Assembly: GCF_007753265.1 (NCBI RefSeq)
Contig: NZ_CP036349.1
Location: 248,001 to 312,000, forward strand
DNA: 64,000 bases
Source: Botrimarina mediterranea
GTDB taxonomy: Bacteria; Planctomycetota; Planctomycetia; Pirellulales; Lacipirellulaceae
Direction of reading: 5' to 3'
How positions within the stretch are numbered: position 1 is the first letter of the stretch; each line of letters begins with the position of its first letter. A program made the position numbers and the translations under genes. This document shows positions 27,443 through 36,417 of this stretch, piece after piece. Under the pieces are notes generated by a model that saw only the letters and a list, made by a program, of their open reading frames with translations, searched no databases and was not told the DNA's origin.

Positions 27443-28204
27443 ATGCCGATGCCGCGCGAAGAAGACGACGACCTGTTCCACCGCGAAGCGGACGTCGATT
27501 TCGACGACGATTCCGAGACGGAAAAGCCCAAAAAGAAGACGGCCAAGAAGAAGGTCGCCAAGAAGAAGACCGCTGCGCCCAAGAAGACGACCACGAAGAA
27601 GAAGGCGACAAAGAAGAAGGTCAAGCGGGCCCGCGTCGAAGAAGAGGTCGCCGAAGAAGACGACGAAGACGTAGAAGTCGAAGCGCCGGCCCCGCGTAAG
27701 AAGGCCAAGAAGAAGCCGGCGAAGCTGGTCATCGACAAGCCCGTTCCGGTCAAGAAGAAGTCTCCCGCTAAGCCCTCCGGTCCCGCGAAAACGGCGAGGT
27801 TCGGCGCCGGGCTGTTCGATGACGCCGAGGACGAGGACGTATCCCAGGCCGCCCCCGCGCCGGAGGAGATCGCCGCCGAGCCCAAAAAAGCCGAGCCCAA
27901 GAAGGCCAATCCCGCCAAGGCCGAGCCCAAGAAAGCCGAGCCCGCTCACGAAGAGCCGGCCGTCGCCGAGAAGGCCGAGGAGACTCCCGAAGAGAAGACC
28001 GACGAGTACGGCCGTCCCGAGCCGCAGGCGAACTACGTCGTTCATGTCTACGAGCTGGGCCGCTTCAAGCGGACCATCGACCGCGAGTTTACTCCCGAGT
28101 CCGCCGAGGCGTTCGCGACGGAGTACAACCGCACCGCCAAGCAATACAGCCGCAAGGCGCTGGCGGGGAAGAAGGACACCCAGCCGGCGAAAGAGATCGC
28201 GTAA
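27443..28204 (+). CDS. Lysine-rich, histone-H1-like repetitive protein with a conserved C-terminal domain
   Basis: Protein of 253 residues. After an acidic start (EEDDDLFHREADVDFDDDSE), a region of about 110 residues is built of KKxTAKKKVAKKK-type repeats typical of histone H1-like nucleoid proteins. A second low-complexity part is made of PKKAEPKKANPAKAEPKKAE repeats. The last 65 residues look globular (QANYVVHVYELGRFKRTIDREFTPESAEAFATEYNRTAKQYSR). It probably binds DNA through the basic tail and uses the C-terminal domain for a partner, but this is inference. The ATG at 27443 is chosen over an upstream in-frame codon because the conserved composition begins here. Confidence 0.8.
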   Translation: MPMPREEDDDLFHREADVDFDDDSETEKPKKKTAKKKVAKKKTAAPKKTTTKKKATKKKVKRARVEEEVAEEDDEDVEVEAPAPRKKAKKKPAKLVIDKPVPVKKKSPAKPSGPAKTARFGAGLFDDAEDEDVSQAAPAPEEIAAEPKKAEPKKANPAKAEPKKAEPAHEEPAVAEKAEETPEEKTDEYGRPEPQANYVVHVYELGRFKRTIDREFTPESAEAFATEYNRTAKQYSRKALAGKKDTQPAKEIA

Positions 28205-28448
28205 CGGGGTTCCTCCCACGGCTCAGGCGTTTCCCGCGGCGCGCGGCAATTGTTGCGACCGTCGTTGGCGGAGCAATCCGCGCCACCGCGCTTGGAAATC
28301 GCCGCTGCCTGGGAACCGTTCCGGCGCCAGACGCGTTCAACGGTTGTAGACTCGGGAGTCCGAACCAGGCCTGCATCCCCATCGAGCGGGGGGCCTGGTT
28401 TGGAGCATCACCGACTCCTGCGAATCTCCTGCCAAGGCGCGTCGCGAC

Positions 28449-30050
28449 ATGAAAACCTTCGCCCGTTCTTTCGCCGCAGCCCTACTGGCGTGTGGTCTCT
28501 CGGCTGTCCCGGCTCTCGCCCAGGATGACGCCGACTTGGTCGACCCGATCGCGTCGGGCGAGCTCACTCCGGAAGAGCAGGTCAAGGCCGTGCTTGAGCA
28601 AGGCCAGAAGCAGTTTCAGGAAGGGGATTTCGACGCGGCTGTCGGTTCCTTCACGACCATCGTCAACGCCTACGAGCGCGCCGGGGCATTCGCTCCGGGT
28701 CCGCTGGTGTTGCGGGCCAAGGCTTACGCCCAGCTAGAGGAGTACGAAGCGGCGCTGGAGGACCTCAAGAAGGCGACCCAGTACTCGCAATCCCAGCCAC
28801 AGATCCTCCCCGAGATCCAGAGCACTCGTGGCGAGGTCTACATGAAGGTTGACGCGTACGACGCGGCGCTGCCCGATCTGCAAGCCGCCGTTCAAGCCAA
28901 CCGTATGAACCCGCAGTACCAGTTCGACTACGGCAAGGCGATGGTGAAGCTCGGCGGCGCCGAGCAGGGTGAAAAAGCCCTGACGAAGTACCTGGATATC
29001 TTGGCTTCGATGGAAGAAGTCCCCGAAGGTGAGGACGCGCAGAAGGCCGAGGCCCTGCGTCTCCGCGGCCAGGCTTATGGGGCGATGCGGAAGTTCGAGG
29101 AGGCCGAGGCCGATCTCGCCGCTTCGCTGGAGATCGAGCCGGACAACTACGAGCCCTACTTCACCCGCGCGCAGATCGCGCTGGTCAATGAGAATTATGC
29201 GGACGCCACCGCCAATCTCGAGCAGGCGATCGCCAAGTATGTGCCGAAGGACGAAGAAGACACGCTGCCGTTCGTGCAGGGTTACCTGACGCTGGCGTCG
29301 GCCTACGAAGAGCAGGGCAAGGCGCTGGGCCGCGAAGGGGACGACGAAGCGGCCGCCCAGCAGTACGCCCTGAGCGCCGCGACTTGTGAAAAGCTTCTCG
29401 ACCTGCTGCCCGAGAAGGACCAACGGGTTGGCGGCGTTAAGGTCGCCGCGCTCTATCGCCTCGGCGTGGCCGAGCGTCTGCAAGGCGAGCTGGCGAAGGC
29501 CGTGAAGTCGTTCAGCAAACTCCTGCAACTCGATCCCAATCAAGGCGAAGCCTACTTCCGCCGGGGAATCTGCTTCCACTTCCTGGGCGAAGAGCGTCTG
29601 GCGATCCGCGATTTCGAGCAGGCGGCGTCGATCAACTTCGACAGCCCGCGTTCGAATCTCTGGAAAGGCATGTCGTGGGCCAAGCTCGGCGACATGAACG
29701 AGGCGATCCGGGCCTACGGCGAGTCGATCGCCGTCAGCGACCGCTACGTCCCCGCTTTTGTCAATCGCGGCCTAGCCCACTTGGCGCAGGGCGACTACCG
29801 CAAGGCGATTGACGACCTGAACGAGGCGATCCGACTGCAGCCGACGGAGTCGCTGCACTACTACCGACGCGGCAGGGCCCAGGCGGCTGCCGGAGATCGG
29901 GAGAAAGCGATCCAGTCGTACATGAACGCCATCGAGTTCAACGAGAAGCTGGCGCCCGCCTACGAGCAACTGACCACGGAGCTCGAAGCCAGCGGCGAAA
30001 CCGTCTTGGCGAACCAGTACCGCTCGAAAGCGGCCGAGCTTGGGCTTTGA
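28449..30050 (+). CDS. Secreted tetratricopeptide repeat protein
   Basis: Exported protein of 533 residues with a signal peptide (MKTFARSFAAALLACGLSAVPALAQ). About ten TPR units span the rest, for example LEQGQKQFQEGDFDAAVGSF, AKAYAQLEEYEAALEDLKKA, RGQAYGAMRKFEEAEADLAA, RGICFHFLGEERLAIRDFEQ and RGLAHLAQGDYRKAIDDLNEAI. No enzymatic domain is visible, so it is a periplasmic scaffold or adaptor of unknown partner. A strong terminator follows 50 bp after the stop. It is a single-gene unit upstream of sdhC. Confidence 0.88.
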   Translation: MKTFARSFAAALLACGLSAVPALAQDDADLVDPIASGELTPEEQVKAVLEQGQKQFQEGDFDAAVGSFTTIVNAYERAGAFAPGPLVLRAKAYAQLEEYEAALEDLKKATQYSQSQPQILPEIQSTRGEVYMKVDAYDAALPDLQAAVQANRMNPQYQFDYGKAMVKLGGAEQGEKALTKYLDILASMEEVPEGEDAQKAEALRLRGQAYGAMRKFEEAEADLAASLEIEPDNYEPYFTRAQIALVNENYADATANLEQAIAKYVPKDEEDTLPFVQGYLTLASAYEEQGKALGREGDDEAAAQQYALSAATCEKLLDLLPEKDQRVGGVKVAALYRLGVAERLQGELAKAVKSFSKLLQLDPNQGEAYFRRGICFHFLGEERLAIRDFEQAASINFDSPRSNLWKGMSWAKLGDMNEAIRAYGESIAVSDRYVPAFVNRGLAHLAQGDYRKAIDDLNEAIRLQPTESLHYYRRGRAQAAAGDREKAIQSYMNAIEFNEKLAPAYEQLTTELEASGETVLANQYRSKAAELGL

Positions 30051-30101
30051 AGACGCAATTGGCCCCCGGTTAATGACCGGGAGCTAAATCCTGGAGCACA
30101 C

Positions 30102-30134
30102 GGGGGGCGTCCTTTGGACGCCCCCCGTTTCTTT
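30102..30134 (+). terminator. Intrinsic terminator after the TPR gene
   Basis: An 11-bp perfect stem GGGGGGCGTCC / GGACGCCCCCC with a TTT loop, followed by GTTTCTTT. It separates the TPR gene from sdhC. Confidence 0.9.
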
Positions 30135-30247
30135 GCGCCGGGGGAGAGCCGTATACTCGGGGCCGGTTAAGCCCCGGCCCGGCGATTCGGTTGACGAGCT
30201 AGCGGGCGGTTTCTCCCCGCGATGCCAGTTGAACCCGAGGGTCGTCG

Positions 30248-31093
30248 GTGTCTGTCGCTTCGTCAGTTGATTCGTCCGGGGCTTCCGGCCTGTCGTTCTT
30301 TGAACGGCACGAGTTCTTGATCCGACGCCTGCACTCGTTGTCGGGGCTGATCCCCGTCGGCGCGTTCATGGTCGTCCACCTGACGGTGAACGCCAGCGTC
30401 CTCAACGGCCCGGAGACGTTCCAAGAGAACGTCTACAGCATCCACGCCCTGGGCAAGATCTTGCCGCTGGTCGAGTGGGTCTTCATCTTCCTGCCGTTGT
30501 TGTTCCACGCGGCGGTGGGCGTGTGGATCATCACAACGGGCAAGCCGAATACGTCGCACTACGCCTACGGCGCCAACATCCGCTACACGCTTCAGCGGGC
30601 GACGGGGATGATCGCCTTGGTGTTCATCCTCTACCACGTTTACCACCAGCACGGTTGGCTCCACATGCAGTGGTGGCTTGACCTGATCGAGCAATTCGGC
30701 GGCCATCAGTTCCGTCCCTACAATGCGCCGTCGACGGCGGGAGCCTCGCTGCAAAACCCGATCATCATCGCGTTCTACGCCCTGGGCGTCACCGCTAGTG
30801 TGTTCCACCTCGCCAACGGCATCTGGACGATGGGCATCACCTGGGGCGCCTGGACCAGCCCCAAGGCCCAGCGGAACGCCCTCTACGTCTGCGGCGTGTT
30901 TGGCGCGGCGTTGTTGGTGGTCGGCCTCTCGGCCCTCGGCGGCATGGTCGCGGTCGGCTCGGGCGAGGGCTTTGAGAACGCCCGCCAGGTCGAGGACAAG
31001 ATGTTCGAGTCGAAGGTCGAACAAGGCCTCGTCGATCCCAACTCGCACAAGAAGGCTCACGAGGAGCCCCCCGGCGAAGGCGAAGCCGAATAG
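30248..31093 (+). CDS. sdhC: Succinate dehydrogenase cytochrome b558 subunit
   Basis: Membrane anchor of complex II (type B, Bacillus/epsilonproteobacteria-like), a single di-haem cytochrome b polypeptide. The 281 residues show five membrane segments (about 38-58, 78-100, 125-145, 180-200 and 220-245). Histidines placed for haem ligation lie in RLHSLSGLIPVGAFMVVH, FHAAVGVWI, FILYHVYHQHGWLHMQWW and FHLANGIWT. It starts at the GTG at 30248. The C-terminal 40 residues are a charged cytosolic tail. It is followed 79 bp later by sdhA. Confidence 0.93.
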   Translation: MSVASSVDSSGASGLSFFERHEFLIRRLHSLSGLIPVGAFMVVHLTVNASVLNGPETFQENVYSIHALGKILPLVEWVFIFLPLLFHAAVGVWIITTGKPNTSHYAYGANIRYTLQRATGMIALVFILYHVYHQHGWLHMQWWLDLIEQFGGHQFRPYNAPSTAGASLQNPIIIAFYALGVTASVFHLANGIWTMGITWGAWTSPKAQRNALYVCGVFGAALLVVGLSALGGMVAVGSGEGFENARQVEDKMFESKVEQGLVDPNSHKKAHEEPPGEGEAE

Positions 31094-31172
31094 CCCCCCG
31101 TCCTCGCCGTGCTGCTGATTTGGCAGCCGCCCCCGCAGCCCGTTTCACCGTTAGAGAGCAGCTCAATCCGTC

Positions 31173-33158
31173 ATGGCTAAGCAACGCGTCCTGGTTGTCG
31201 GCGGCGGCCTCGCCGGTCTGGCTTGCACGATGAAGCTCGCCGAGCTCGGCGTCGGCGTCGACCTGATGAGCCTCGTGCCGGTCAAACGCTCGCACAGCGC
31301 CTGCGCGCAAGGCGGCATCAACAGCGTCAACGACCTCACCCGCCAGCAGGGCGACAACGAATGGCTGCACCTCGACGACACCGTCTACGGCGGCGACTTT
31401 CTGCAGCACCAGCCGCCCGTCAAGGAGATGGCCTACTGGGCGCCGAAGATCATCGACCTGATGGACCGTCTCGGCGTGCCCTTCAACCGCACGCAGGAAG
31501 GCTTTCGCGACCAGCGGCGCTTCGGCGGCACACTGTTCAAGCGCACCAGCTTCGCCGGCGCCACGACGGGTCAGCAGCTGCTGTATGCCCTCGACGAGCA
31601 GGTCCGCCGCCACAAGACCAGCGGCCTGGTCGCGATGTACGAAGGCTGGGACTTCCTCGGCCCGATCGTCGATGACGAGGGCCGCTGCCGCGGAGCGATC
31701 GCGCAGAACCTCGTGACGATGCAGATCCGCGCGTTCAAAGCCGACGCCGTCGTCGTCGCCTCGGGCGGCAGCGGGCTCATCTACGGCCGCAGCACCATGT
31801 CGATGGCGTGCAACGGTTCGGCCGCCAGCCGCTGTGTGCAGGCCGGCGCGCGTTACGCGAACCCCGAGTTCATCCAGGTCCACCCGACCGCGATCCCCGG
31901 CGCCGACAAGCTGCGTCTGATGAGCGAATCGGCCCGCGGCGAGGGCGGCCGCGTCTGGGTGCCACGCAAGCCCCAAGACCCGCGTTCGCCGCGCGACATC
32001 CCCGAGGGCGAGCGTTACTACTTCCTCGAAGAGCGTTATCCCGAGTACGGCAACCTCGTCCCACGCGACATCGCGACGCGCGAAATCTTCGATGTCTGCG
32101 TCAACGGCGGGCTGTCGGTCGAAGGGGACAAGCAGTGCGTCTACCTCGACCTCACGCACATCCCGCGCGAAGAGCTCGACCGCAAGCTCGGCGGCATCCT
32201 CAACATCTACGAGAAGTTCCAGGGGGACAACCCGCGCGACGTCCCGATGAAGATCTTCCCGGCCGTCCACTACATCATGGGCGGCCTGTGGGCCGACTAC
32301 GTCCGCGGCTCCGACGGCGGCCTCGAGCCCGAGAACCCCCGCAATCAGCAGACCGACATCCCCGGCCTGTATGCGATGGGCGAGTGCGACTACCACTACC
32401 ACGGCGCCAACCGCCTGGGGGCCAACTCGCTGCTCTCATGTATCTTCACCGGCCTCTTCGCAGCGCCGGGCATCGAGAAGTTGCTCAGCTCGCTCAAGGC
32501 GAGCGCGAGCGACGCGAAGTTCGACTCACTCCACACCGGCGCTGTCGCCGCCAAGCAAGCCGAGCACGACGCCCTGCTCAAGCAGTCGGGCGATGGCGAC
32601 GAGAATCCTTACGAGATCCACCACCAACTCGGTGAGGAGATGACCAAGGCCGCAACGGTGGTGCGTCGCAACGATCAGATCGAAGCCGCGATCACCAAGG
32701 TCAACGAGTTGTGCGAACGCGCGCAGCGCTGCAGCCTCTCCGACACCGGCGCCTGGACGAACCAGAATGTCGTCTTCACCAAGGCGTTGCGTGACATGTT
32801 CCCGCTCGCCAAGGCGATCCTGAAGGGCGCGCTACAGCGGGACGAGTCCCGCGGCGCCCACTTCAAGCCCGACTTCACAATGCCGGGCCTCACCTCGGAC
32901 GACCCGGCCGAACGCCGCCAGCAGGCTGAAAAGTGGTGCGACGCGTTCGAAGAGAAGAACAACAAGTGGCTGAAGACTACGATCGCCACGTTCGAGAACG
33001 GCGAGCCGACTATCAGCTACGAAGAGGTCGACACGTCGCTGATCCCGCCCCGCCCGAGACTCTACGGCCTGGTGGGCGCCGAGATCATCGAAGAGGTCTG
33101 GAAAGAGCGCCAGGCGGCGAAAGACGCCGCTGCGCAGCGGCAGCCGGCGGCGGTGTGA
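31173..33158 (+). CDS. sdhA: Succinate dehydrogenase flavoprotein subunit
   Basis: Catalytic subunit of complex II, oxidising succinate to fumarate with covalently bound FAD; it links the TCA cycle to the quinone pool. The 661 residues begin with the dinucleotide-binding motif VVGGGLAGLACTMKLAELG. The FAD-attachment region is SHSACAQGGINS. Active-site motifs are RTSFAGATTGQQLLY, FIQVHPTAIPG, HYIMGGLWADY and ANRLGANSLLSC. The length and extra C-terminal region match the type B flavoprotein. It is transcribed with sdhC, but sdhB is not next, being 1.7 kb further on. Confidence 0.96.
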   Translation: MAKQRVLVVGGGLAGLACTMKLAELGVGVDLMSLVPVKRSHSACAQGGINSVNDLTRQQGDNEWLHLDDTVYGGDFLQHQPPVKEMAYWAPKIIDLMDRLGVPFNRTQEGFRDQRRFGGTLFKRTSFAGATTGQQLLYALDEQVRRHKTSGLVAMYEGWDFLGPIVDDEGRCRGAIAQNLVTMQIRAFKADAVVVASGGSGLIYGRSTMSMACNGSAASRCVQAGARYANPEFIQVHPTAIPGADKLRLMSESARGEGGRVWVPRKPQDPRSPRDIPEGERYYFLEERYPEYGNLVPRDIATREIFDVCVNGGLSVEGDKQCVYLDLTHIPREELDRKLGGILNIYEKFQGDNPRDVPMKIFPAVHYIMGGLWADYVRGSDGGLEPENPRNQQTDIPGLYAMGECDYHYHGANRLGANSLLSCIFTGLFAAPGIEKLLSSLKASASDAKFDSLHTGAVAAKQAEHDALLKQSGDGDENPYEIHHQLGEEMTKAATVVRRNDQIEAAITKVNELCERAQRCSLSDTGAWTNQNVVFTKALRDMFPLAKAILKGALQRDESRGAHFKPDFTMPGLTSDDPAERRQQAEKWCDAFEEKNNKWLKTTIATFENGEPTISYEEVDTSLIPPRPRLYGLVGAEIIEEVWKERQAAKDAAAQRQPAAV

Positions 33159-33181
33159 CCCGGCGGCGGTGTGGTTGAGCG

Positions 33182-33293
33182 CCATGCTGGGTGCAATGCC
33201 CAAACGCGCAGCGGATGGGCATGCGGCAGTAGGGTTGATGCCCTTCCCGTATTCGCATGCTCATCCCCTCCGGGTGTGAGCATGCCACCCGCC
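33182..33293. repeat. GCATGCCCATCCGCTGCGCG-type repeat (copy 1, inverted)
   Basis: It contains GCTGGGTGCAATGCCC, CGCGCAGCGGATGGGCATGC and GCATGCTCATCCCC...GAGCATGCCACCC. Its reverse complement aligns with 33855-33960. The two copies bracket the small gene at 33467. Confidence 0.75.
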
Positions 33294-33466
33294 TCGCGTC
33301 AACGCGGGATCGATCTGTCATCGCGGGTCTCCTTTCAGAGACTCCTGCGACTAACCAATCAACTCGATTCGGCTAGCAAATCGATGTTCTGAAACTGGTT
33401 TTAGCGAGACAGATGTTGCTGTCGAAAGTGTGTGATTCCATGTGTCACAACGGCACTTGATCGCCA

Positions 33467-33715
33467 TCACTTCGAATCAAACGACACTTTAATTGCAACA
33501 CCGTAAGCAGATATCCCAAGAAACGACAGCCAAGCTATCGCCATCAAAGGAAGATTACCAATAGCTTGCCAAGCAAGCATTGGATCCGGCCGACTCCATG
33601 CCGCGATCAATTCAAGCACGATGATCGGCACAATCGACAAAGCGCCGGATATCACTAGCGGTACGTAATAGCGACGCGTGAAACCTACCTTCTTGAAGAA
33701 CAACTGATCCTCCAT
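33467..33715 (-). CDS. Hypothetical small membrane protein
   Basis: Protein of 82 residues, not recognised. Two hydrophobic segments lie at about 19-40 (PLVISGALSIVPIIVLELIAAW) and 52-74 (IGNLPLMAIAWLSFLGISAYGVA), with a basic N-terminus (FFKKVGFTRRYY). G+C is visibly below the surroundings. It runs opposite to sdhA and sdhB, inside the sdh gap, between two inverted copies of a repeat. It may be acquired cargo. Coding status is supported only by composition and hydropathy. Confidence 0.5.
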   Translation of the reverse strand: MEDQLFFKKVGFTRRYYVPLVISGALSIVPIIVLELIAAWSRPDPMLAWQAIGNLPLMAIAWLSFLGISAYGVAIKVSFDSK

Positions 33716-33854
33716 GCATTCTGTTGACTCACAAGGGACGGCAATAAGTTATCCGCGGGTGACCCCGACCAGTAACGTCCGGGATTCCTCGTTGGTGTCG
33801 CTTAAGTCTGAGTCGTGAGGTTGTTGTCGTGGTAGGACCCTGTTAGAGGCGAGC

Positions 33855-33960
33855 CGGGCGCCATGCTCACAACCGATAGGGGATGAGCATGCGATTTGGA
33901 GTAGACTGTCGATCTTGGTTCACGTGCCCATCCGCTGCGCGTGTGGGCAAGGCACCCGGC
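33855..33960. repeat. GCATGCCCATCCGCTGCGCG-type repeat (copy 2)
   Basis: GGCGCCATGCTCACAACCGA...GGGGATGAGCATGCGA and GTGCCCATCCGCTGCGCGTG...GGCACCCGGC match the reverse complement of 33182-33293. A partial third copy is near 41555-41588. Confidence 0.75.
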
Positions 33961-34210
33961 TGAGGACCAGCATCGCCGGGAGCATCCAAATCGGAATGTA
34001 GGGCAATCTCTGCGTTCGATAGTCCTTGTCAGAGACATCGACATCGGTGCGCACACATCTCGGTGGCAAGGCGCTTCGCCCTGTAACAACCAGGCATTCA
34101 CTTTCCATGCCAACTACCAATTGCCTCGTGTTACTCCGCAACGAGTGACAATCGCTTGAGTCGTGAGTCAATCGATAGGTTGCACCTTCCGCGGCGACCA
34201 TCGTGGCCAC
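33923..34210 (-). pseudogene. Possible remnant of a small membrane-protein gene
   Basis: The open frame of 96 codons ends with YIPIWMLPAMLVLSRVP, which looks like the single C-terminal membrane segment of short planctomycete proteins. The last codons (PCPHAQRMGT) are encoded by the repeat copy at 33855-33960, as if the repeat had overwritten the original end. Evidence is weak; it could be non-coding. Confidence 0.25.
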
Positions 34211-34306
34211 GAACTTCGTGTCCGTCGTGGTTCTTCTTACTCACCCTTCGCGCCTTGGCGGCTTGGCGTGAATCTTCCCCGCGTCGAAACCTGGCAGCGG
34301 CGACCG

Positions 34307-34645
34307 CTACTTCAGCGTCACCTTCACCGTCTTACCGATGGCGGTGAAGTCGAGCTTGCCTTCGCGGGCGAGCCAGCCGATCGCCATCAGTGTCAGGTCG
34401 CTCGGCGCGCCGGACGCCTTCTTAACCGCGGCGAGGGTTTGCCAGCCCTTGCCGTGCAGCGCGCCCCACACGTCGCCGGCGGCGTAACCGATGGCCTCAC
34501 TGGTGACGCTTGGCGTGGCGGGCGGGTTGGCTTTAGGAGCAACCTTGGGGGCCGAGTTGGTCTTGGCGGGTTTGGCGGCTTCCGAAGCGGCGGACTTGGC
34601 GGGGGCGGGCTTGGGCGTGGCCTTCTTTGCGGTCTTCTTCGCCAT
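34307..34645 (-). CDS. Winged-helix protein with Lys/Ala/Pro-rich N-terminal tail
   Basis: Protein of 112 residues. Residues 1-48 are a basic low-complexity tail (KKTAKKATPKPAPAKSAASE...). Residues 49-112 form a compact domain (EAIGYAAGDVWGALHGKG, LAAVKKASGAPSDLTLMAIGWLAREGKL, KTVKVTLK), matching the small winged-helix family known as DUF2582. The combination suggests a chromatin-type DNA-binding protein. It is on the minus strand within the gap between sdhA and sdhB, so sdhB needs its own promoter. ATG at 34645. Confidence 0.75.
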   Translation of the reverse strand: MAKKTAKKATPKPAPAKSAASEAAKPAKTNSAPKVAPKANPPATPSVTSEAIGYAAGDVWGALHGKGWQTLAAVKKASGAPSDLTLMAIGWLAREGKLDFTAIGKTVKVTLK

Positions 34646-34892
34646 GAGGTGGGCTCCAGGTGGGCGGCGCGGCGGGCGGAGGGCGAAGCAGCGCTTCGCC
34701 GGGCGGATCGTACCCTCTCACGGCGTCGAAGGCCACGTTTTCTATGGCGTTAAATCATTCGCCCAAGAGCGGTTAGTCCTCTTGGGGTCGTCTGGCGGAT
34801 AGCCCGGCGAGCCTCTAAATTGCAGGAAAGACGGCGTCGCCAACATCGCCGCCGCTCTCTGCTAGTACTGACCGCGAACGCACCGGCCCAGC

Positions 34893-35744
34893 ATGATCGC
34901 CCCGAACAAAGACTTCGCCAAACCGTCCACGTTCGACGTCCGTGTGCTCCGCCAGGACGCGCCGGGCAAGGGGACGCGCTGGGAGCGATTCCGCATCCCC
35001 TACGAGCCGAACCTCAACGTCATCAGCGTCTTGCAAAAGATCGCCCGGATGGCGAAGACGGCCGCCGGCGAAAAGACGAGCCCCGTCGCCTGGGACTGCA
35101 ACTGCCTGGAAGAGGTCTGCGGCGCCTGCACCATGGTCATTAACGGCCGCGTCCGGCAGAGCTGCTCGGCGCTGGTGGACAAGCTCCTCCAAGAGCAGCC
35201 GGGCGAGATCGAGCTGCGGCCGATGGCCAAGTTCCCGGTGCTGCGTGACCTCGTGGTCGATCGCCAGCGGATGTTCCGGGCCCTGGAGCGGGTCGAGGCG
35301 TGGGTGCCAGTGGACGATTACCTCGACCGCGGCGCCGGCCCGAAGGAGTCGCAGGACGCCCAAGAGGTCCGCTACCCGCTGTCGGAGTGCATGACGTGCG
35401 GCTGCTGCCTTGAGGCGTGCCCGCAGTACACCAAGGTCGAACTGACCCGCAAGCCGGGTGAGTCGGACGACGCCTTCGAGGCCCGCAAGCAGGCCGCCCA
35501 CGACACGGCCTTCCTCGGCGCCCAGGCGATCAGCCAAGCGGTCCTGTTCAACGACCACGGCACGGGCAAGATGATCGCCGACGAGCGTCTGGAGGCCCTG
35601 ATGGGCCCCGGCGGCGTGGCGGCGTGCGGCAACGCCCAGAACTGCGTCGCTGTTTGCCCGAAGGAGATCCCGCTCACCCGCTCGATCGCCCGTGCCGGGC
35701 GTCAGGTGACGGTCTACTCGATCAAAAAGCTGTTCGATCGGTAG
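34893..35744 (+). CDS. sdhB: Succinate dehydrogenase iron-sulfur subunit
   Basis: Electron-transfer subunit of complex II (283 residues). The 2Fe-2S plant-ferredoxin-type domain has CNCLEEVCGACTM and a later cysteine in RQSCSALV. The C-terminal domain has CMTCGCCLEACP and CGNAQNCVAVCPKEIP for the 4Fe-4S and 3Fe-4S clusters. The YEPNLNVISVLQKI start of the ferredoxin fold is clear. In most related genomes I know of, sdhCAB are contiguous; here sdhB is detached and must be transcribed separately. Confidence 0.95.
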   Translation: MIAPNKDFAKPSTFDVRVLRQDAPGKGTRWERFRIPYEPNLNVISVLQKIARMAKTAAGEKTSPVAWDCNCLEEVCGACTMVINGRVRQSCSALVDKLLQEQPGEIELRPMAKFPVLRDLVVDRQRMFRALERVEAWVPVDDYLDRGAGPKESQDAQEVRYPLSECMTCGCCLEACPQYTKVELTRKPGESDDAFEARKQAAHDTAFLGAQAISQAVLFNDHGTGKMIADERLEALMGPGGVAACGNAQNCVAVCPKEIPLTRSIARAGRQVTVYSIKKLFDR

Positions 35745-35751
35745 ATGAGGT

Positions 35752-35818
35752 GGGTAGGCCGGTAGGCGGGTAGGCCGATAGGGCTGGCGCTGTCGCCAAA
35801 GCCCTATCGTCCATACGC
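35752..35818. repeat. GGTAGGCCGGTAGGC repeat downstream of sdhB
   Basis: Short tandem-like GTAGGCCGGTAGGCGGGTAG, then a hairpin between CGATAGGGCT and AGCCCTATCG. It may terminate sdhB and the convergent glycine-rich gene. Confidence 0.5.
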
Positions 35819-35824
35819 TCTTCG

Positions 35825-36139
35825 TCAAAACCCGAAGCCGATCGAGACGCCACGGCCGCCGTAGAAGCCGCCGCCGTAGCCGACTCCGTAGCCATAGGCG
35901 GGGGCGACGACCACGGGACGCGGAGCGTAGCCGTATCCGCCCCAGCCGCCGTGCCCGCGATAGTAGCTGGCGTGGCGGCCGTGACCGTGGCCATAACCGT
36001 ACCCGGGGCCGTATCCGCCATACCCACAGCCGTGGCGAGCTTGGGCTTCGGCCGCCCCACCCAAGGTGAGAACGCCAACGGCCATGACAGCGGCTGCGAG
36101 CAGAGAACGCTTGAGCCAACGCGAAGGGGAATGCAACAT
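35825..36139 (-). CDS. Small secreted glycine/tyrosine-rich protein
   Basis: Protein of 104 residues. The start ATG at 36139 is set by an AGGAG seven bases upstream. A signal peptide (MLHSPSRWLKRSLLAAAVMAVGVLTLGGAAEAQA) precedes a mature part dominated by Gly, Tyr and His (YGGYGPGYGYGHGHGRHASYY, GYGVGYGGGFYGGRG). No fold can be assigned. Such sequences occur in envelope or surface proteins, and the His/Tyr content could bind metal; both statements are inference. Its 5' side faces the sigma-54-type promoter at 36391. Confidence 0.7.
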   Translation of the reverse strand: MLHSPSRWLKRSLLAAAVMAVGVLTLGGAAEAQARHGCGYGGYGPGYGYGHGHGRHASYYRGHGGWGGYGYAPRPVVVAPAYGYGVGYGGGFYGGRGVSIGFGF

Positions 36140-36390
36140 CGAAGTTCTCCTGGAAAGCGCCACGGGGCGCGGGTCGTGGTTTCACCCCCGGAACGGCCGG
36201 TTCGTGAGTCGGTAAGGCTGTAAGCAGGCCTCGTGCCGGAGCGCTCCGGGAGCCGTAAACGATTGCCTACACGAAACTTACGGTGTCTCTTGTCTCGCTG
36301 GCAGTCTCCAGAATGCCCCGCCAAGCTGTTATTTCGACTTCAACGGGATGTCACAAAAACATCTCCGTTCCCTCCACACCTCCGAACATT

Positions 36391-36406
36391 TGGCACGTGA
36401 CGTGCA
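36391..36406 (+). promoter_or_regulatory. Sigma-54-type -24/-12 promoter
   Basis: TGGCACGTGACGTGCA fits the consensus TGGCAC-N5-TTGCW with one mismatch (GTGCA for TTGCA); the GG and GC pairs have the required 10-bp gap. A nearly identical site is at 60997-61012. It predicts a transcript starting near 36418. Confidence 0.6.
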
Positions 36407-36417
36407 TATAAGGTGTT

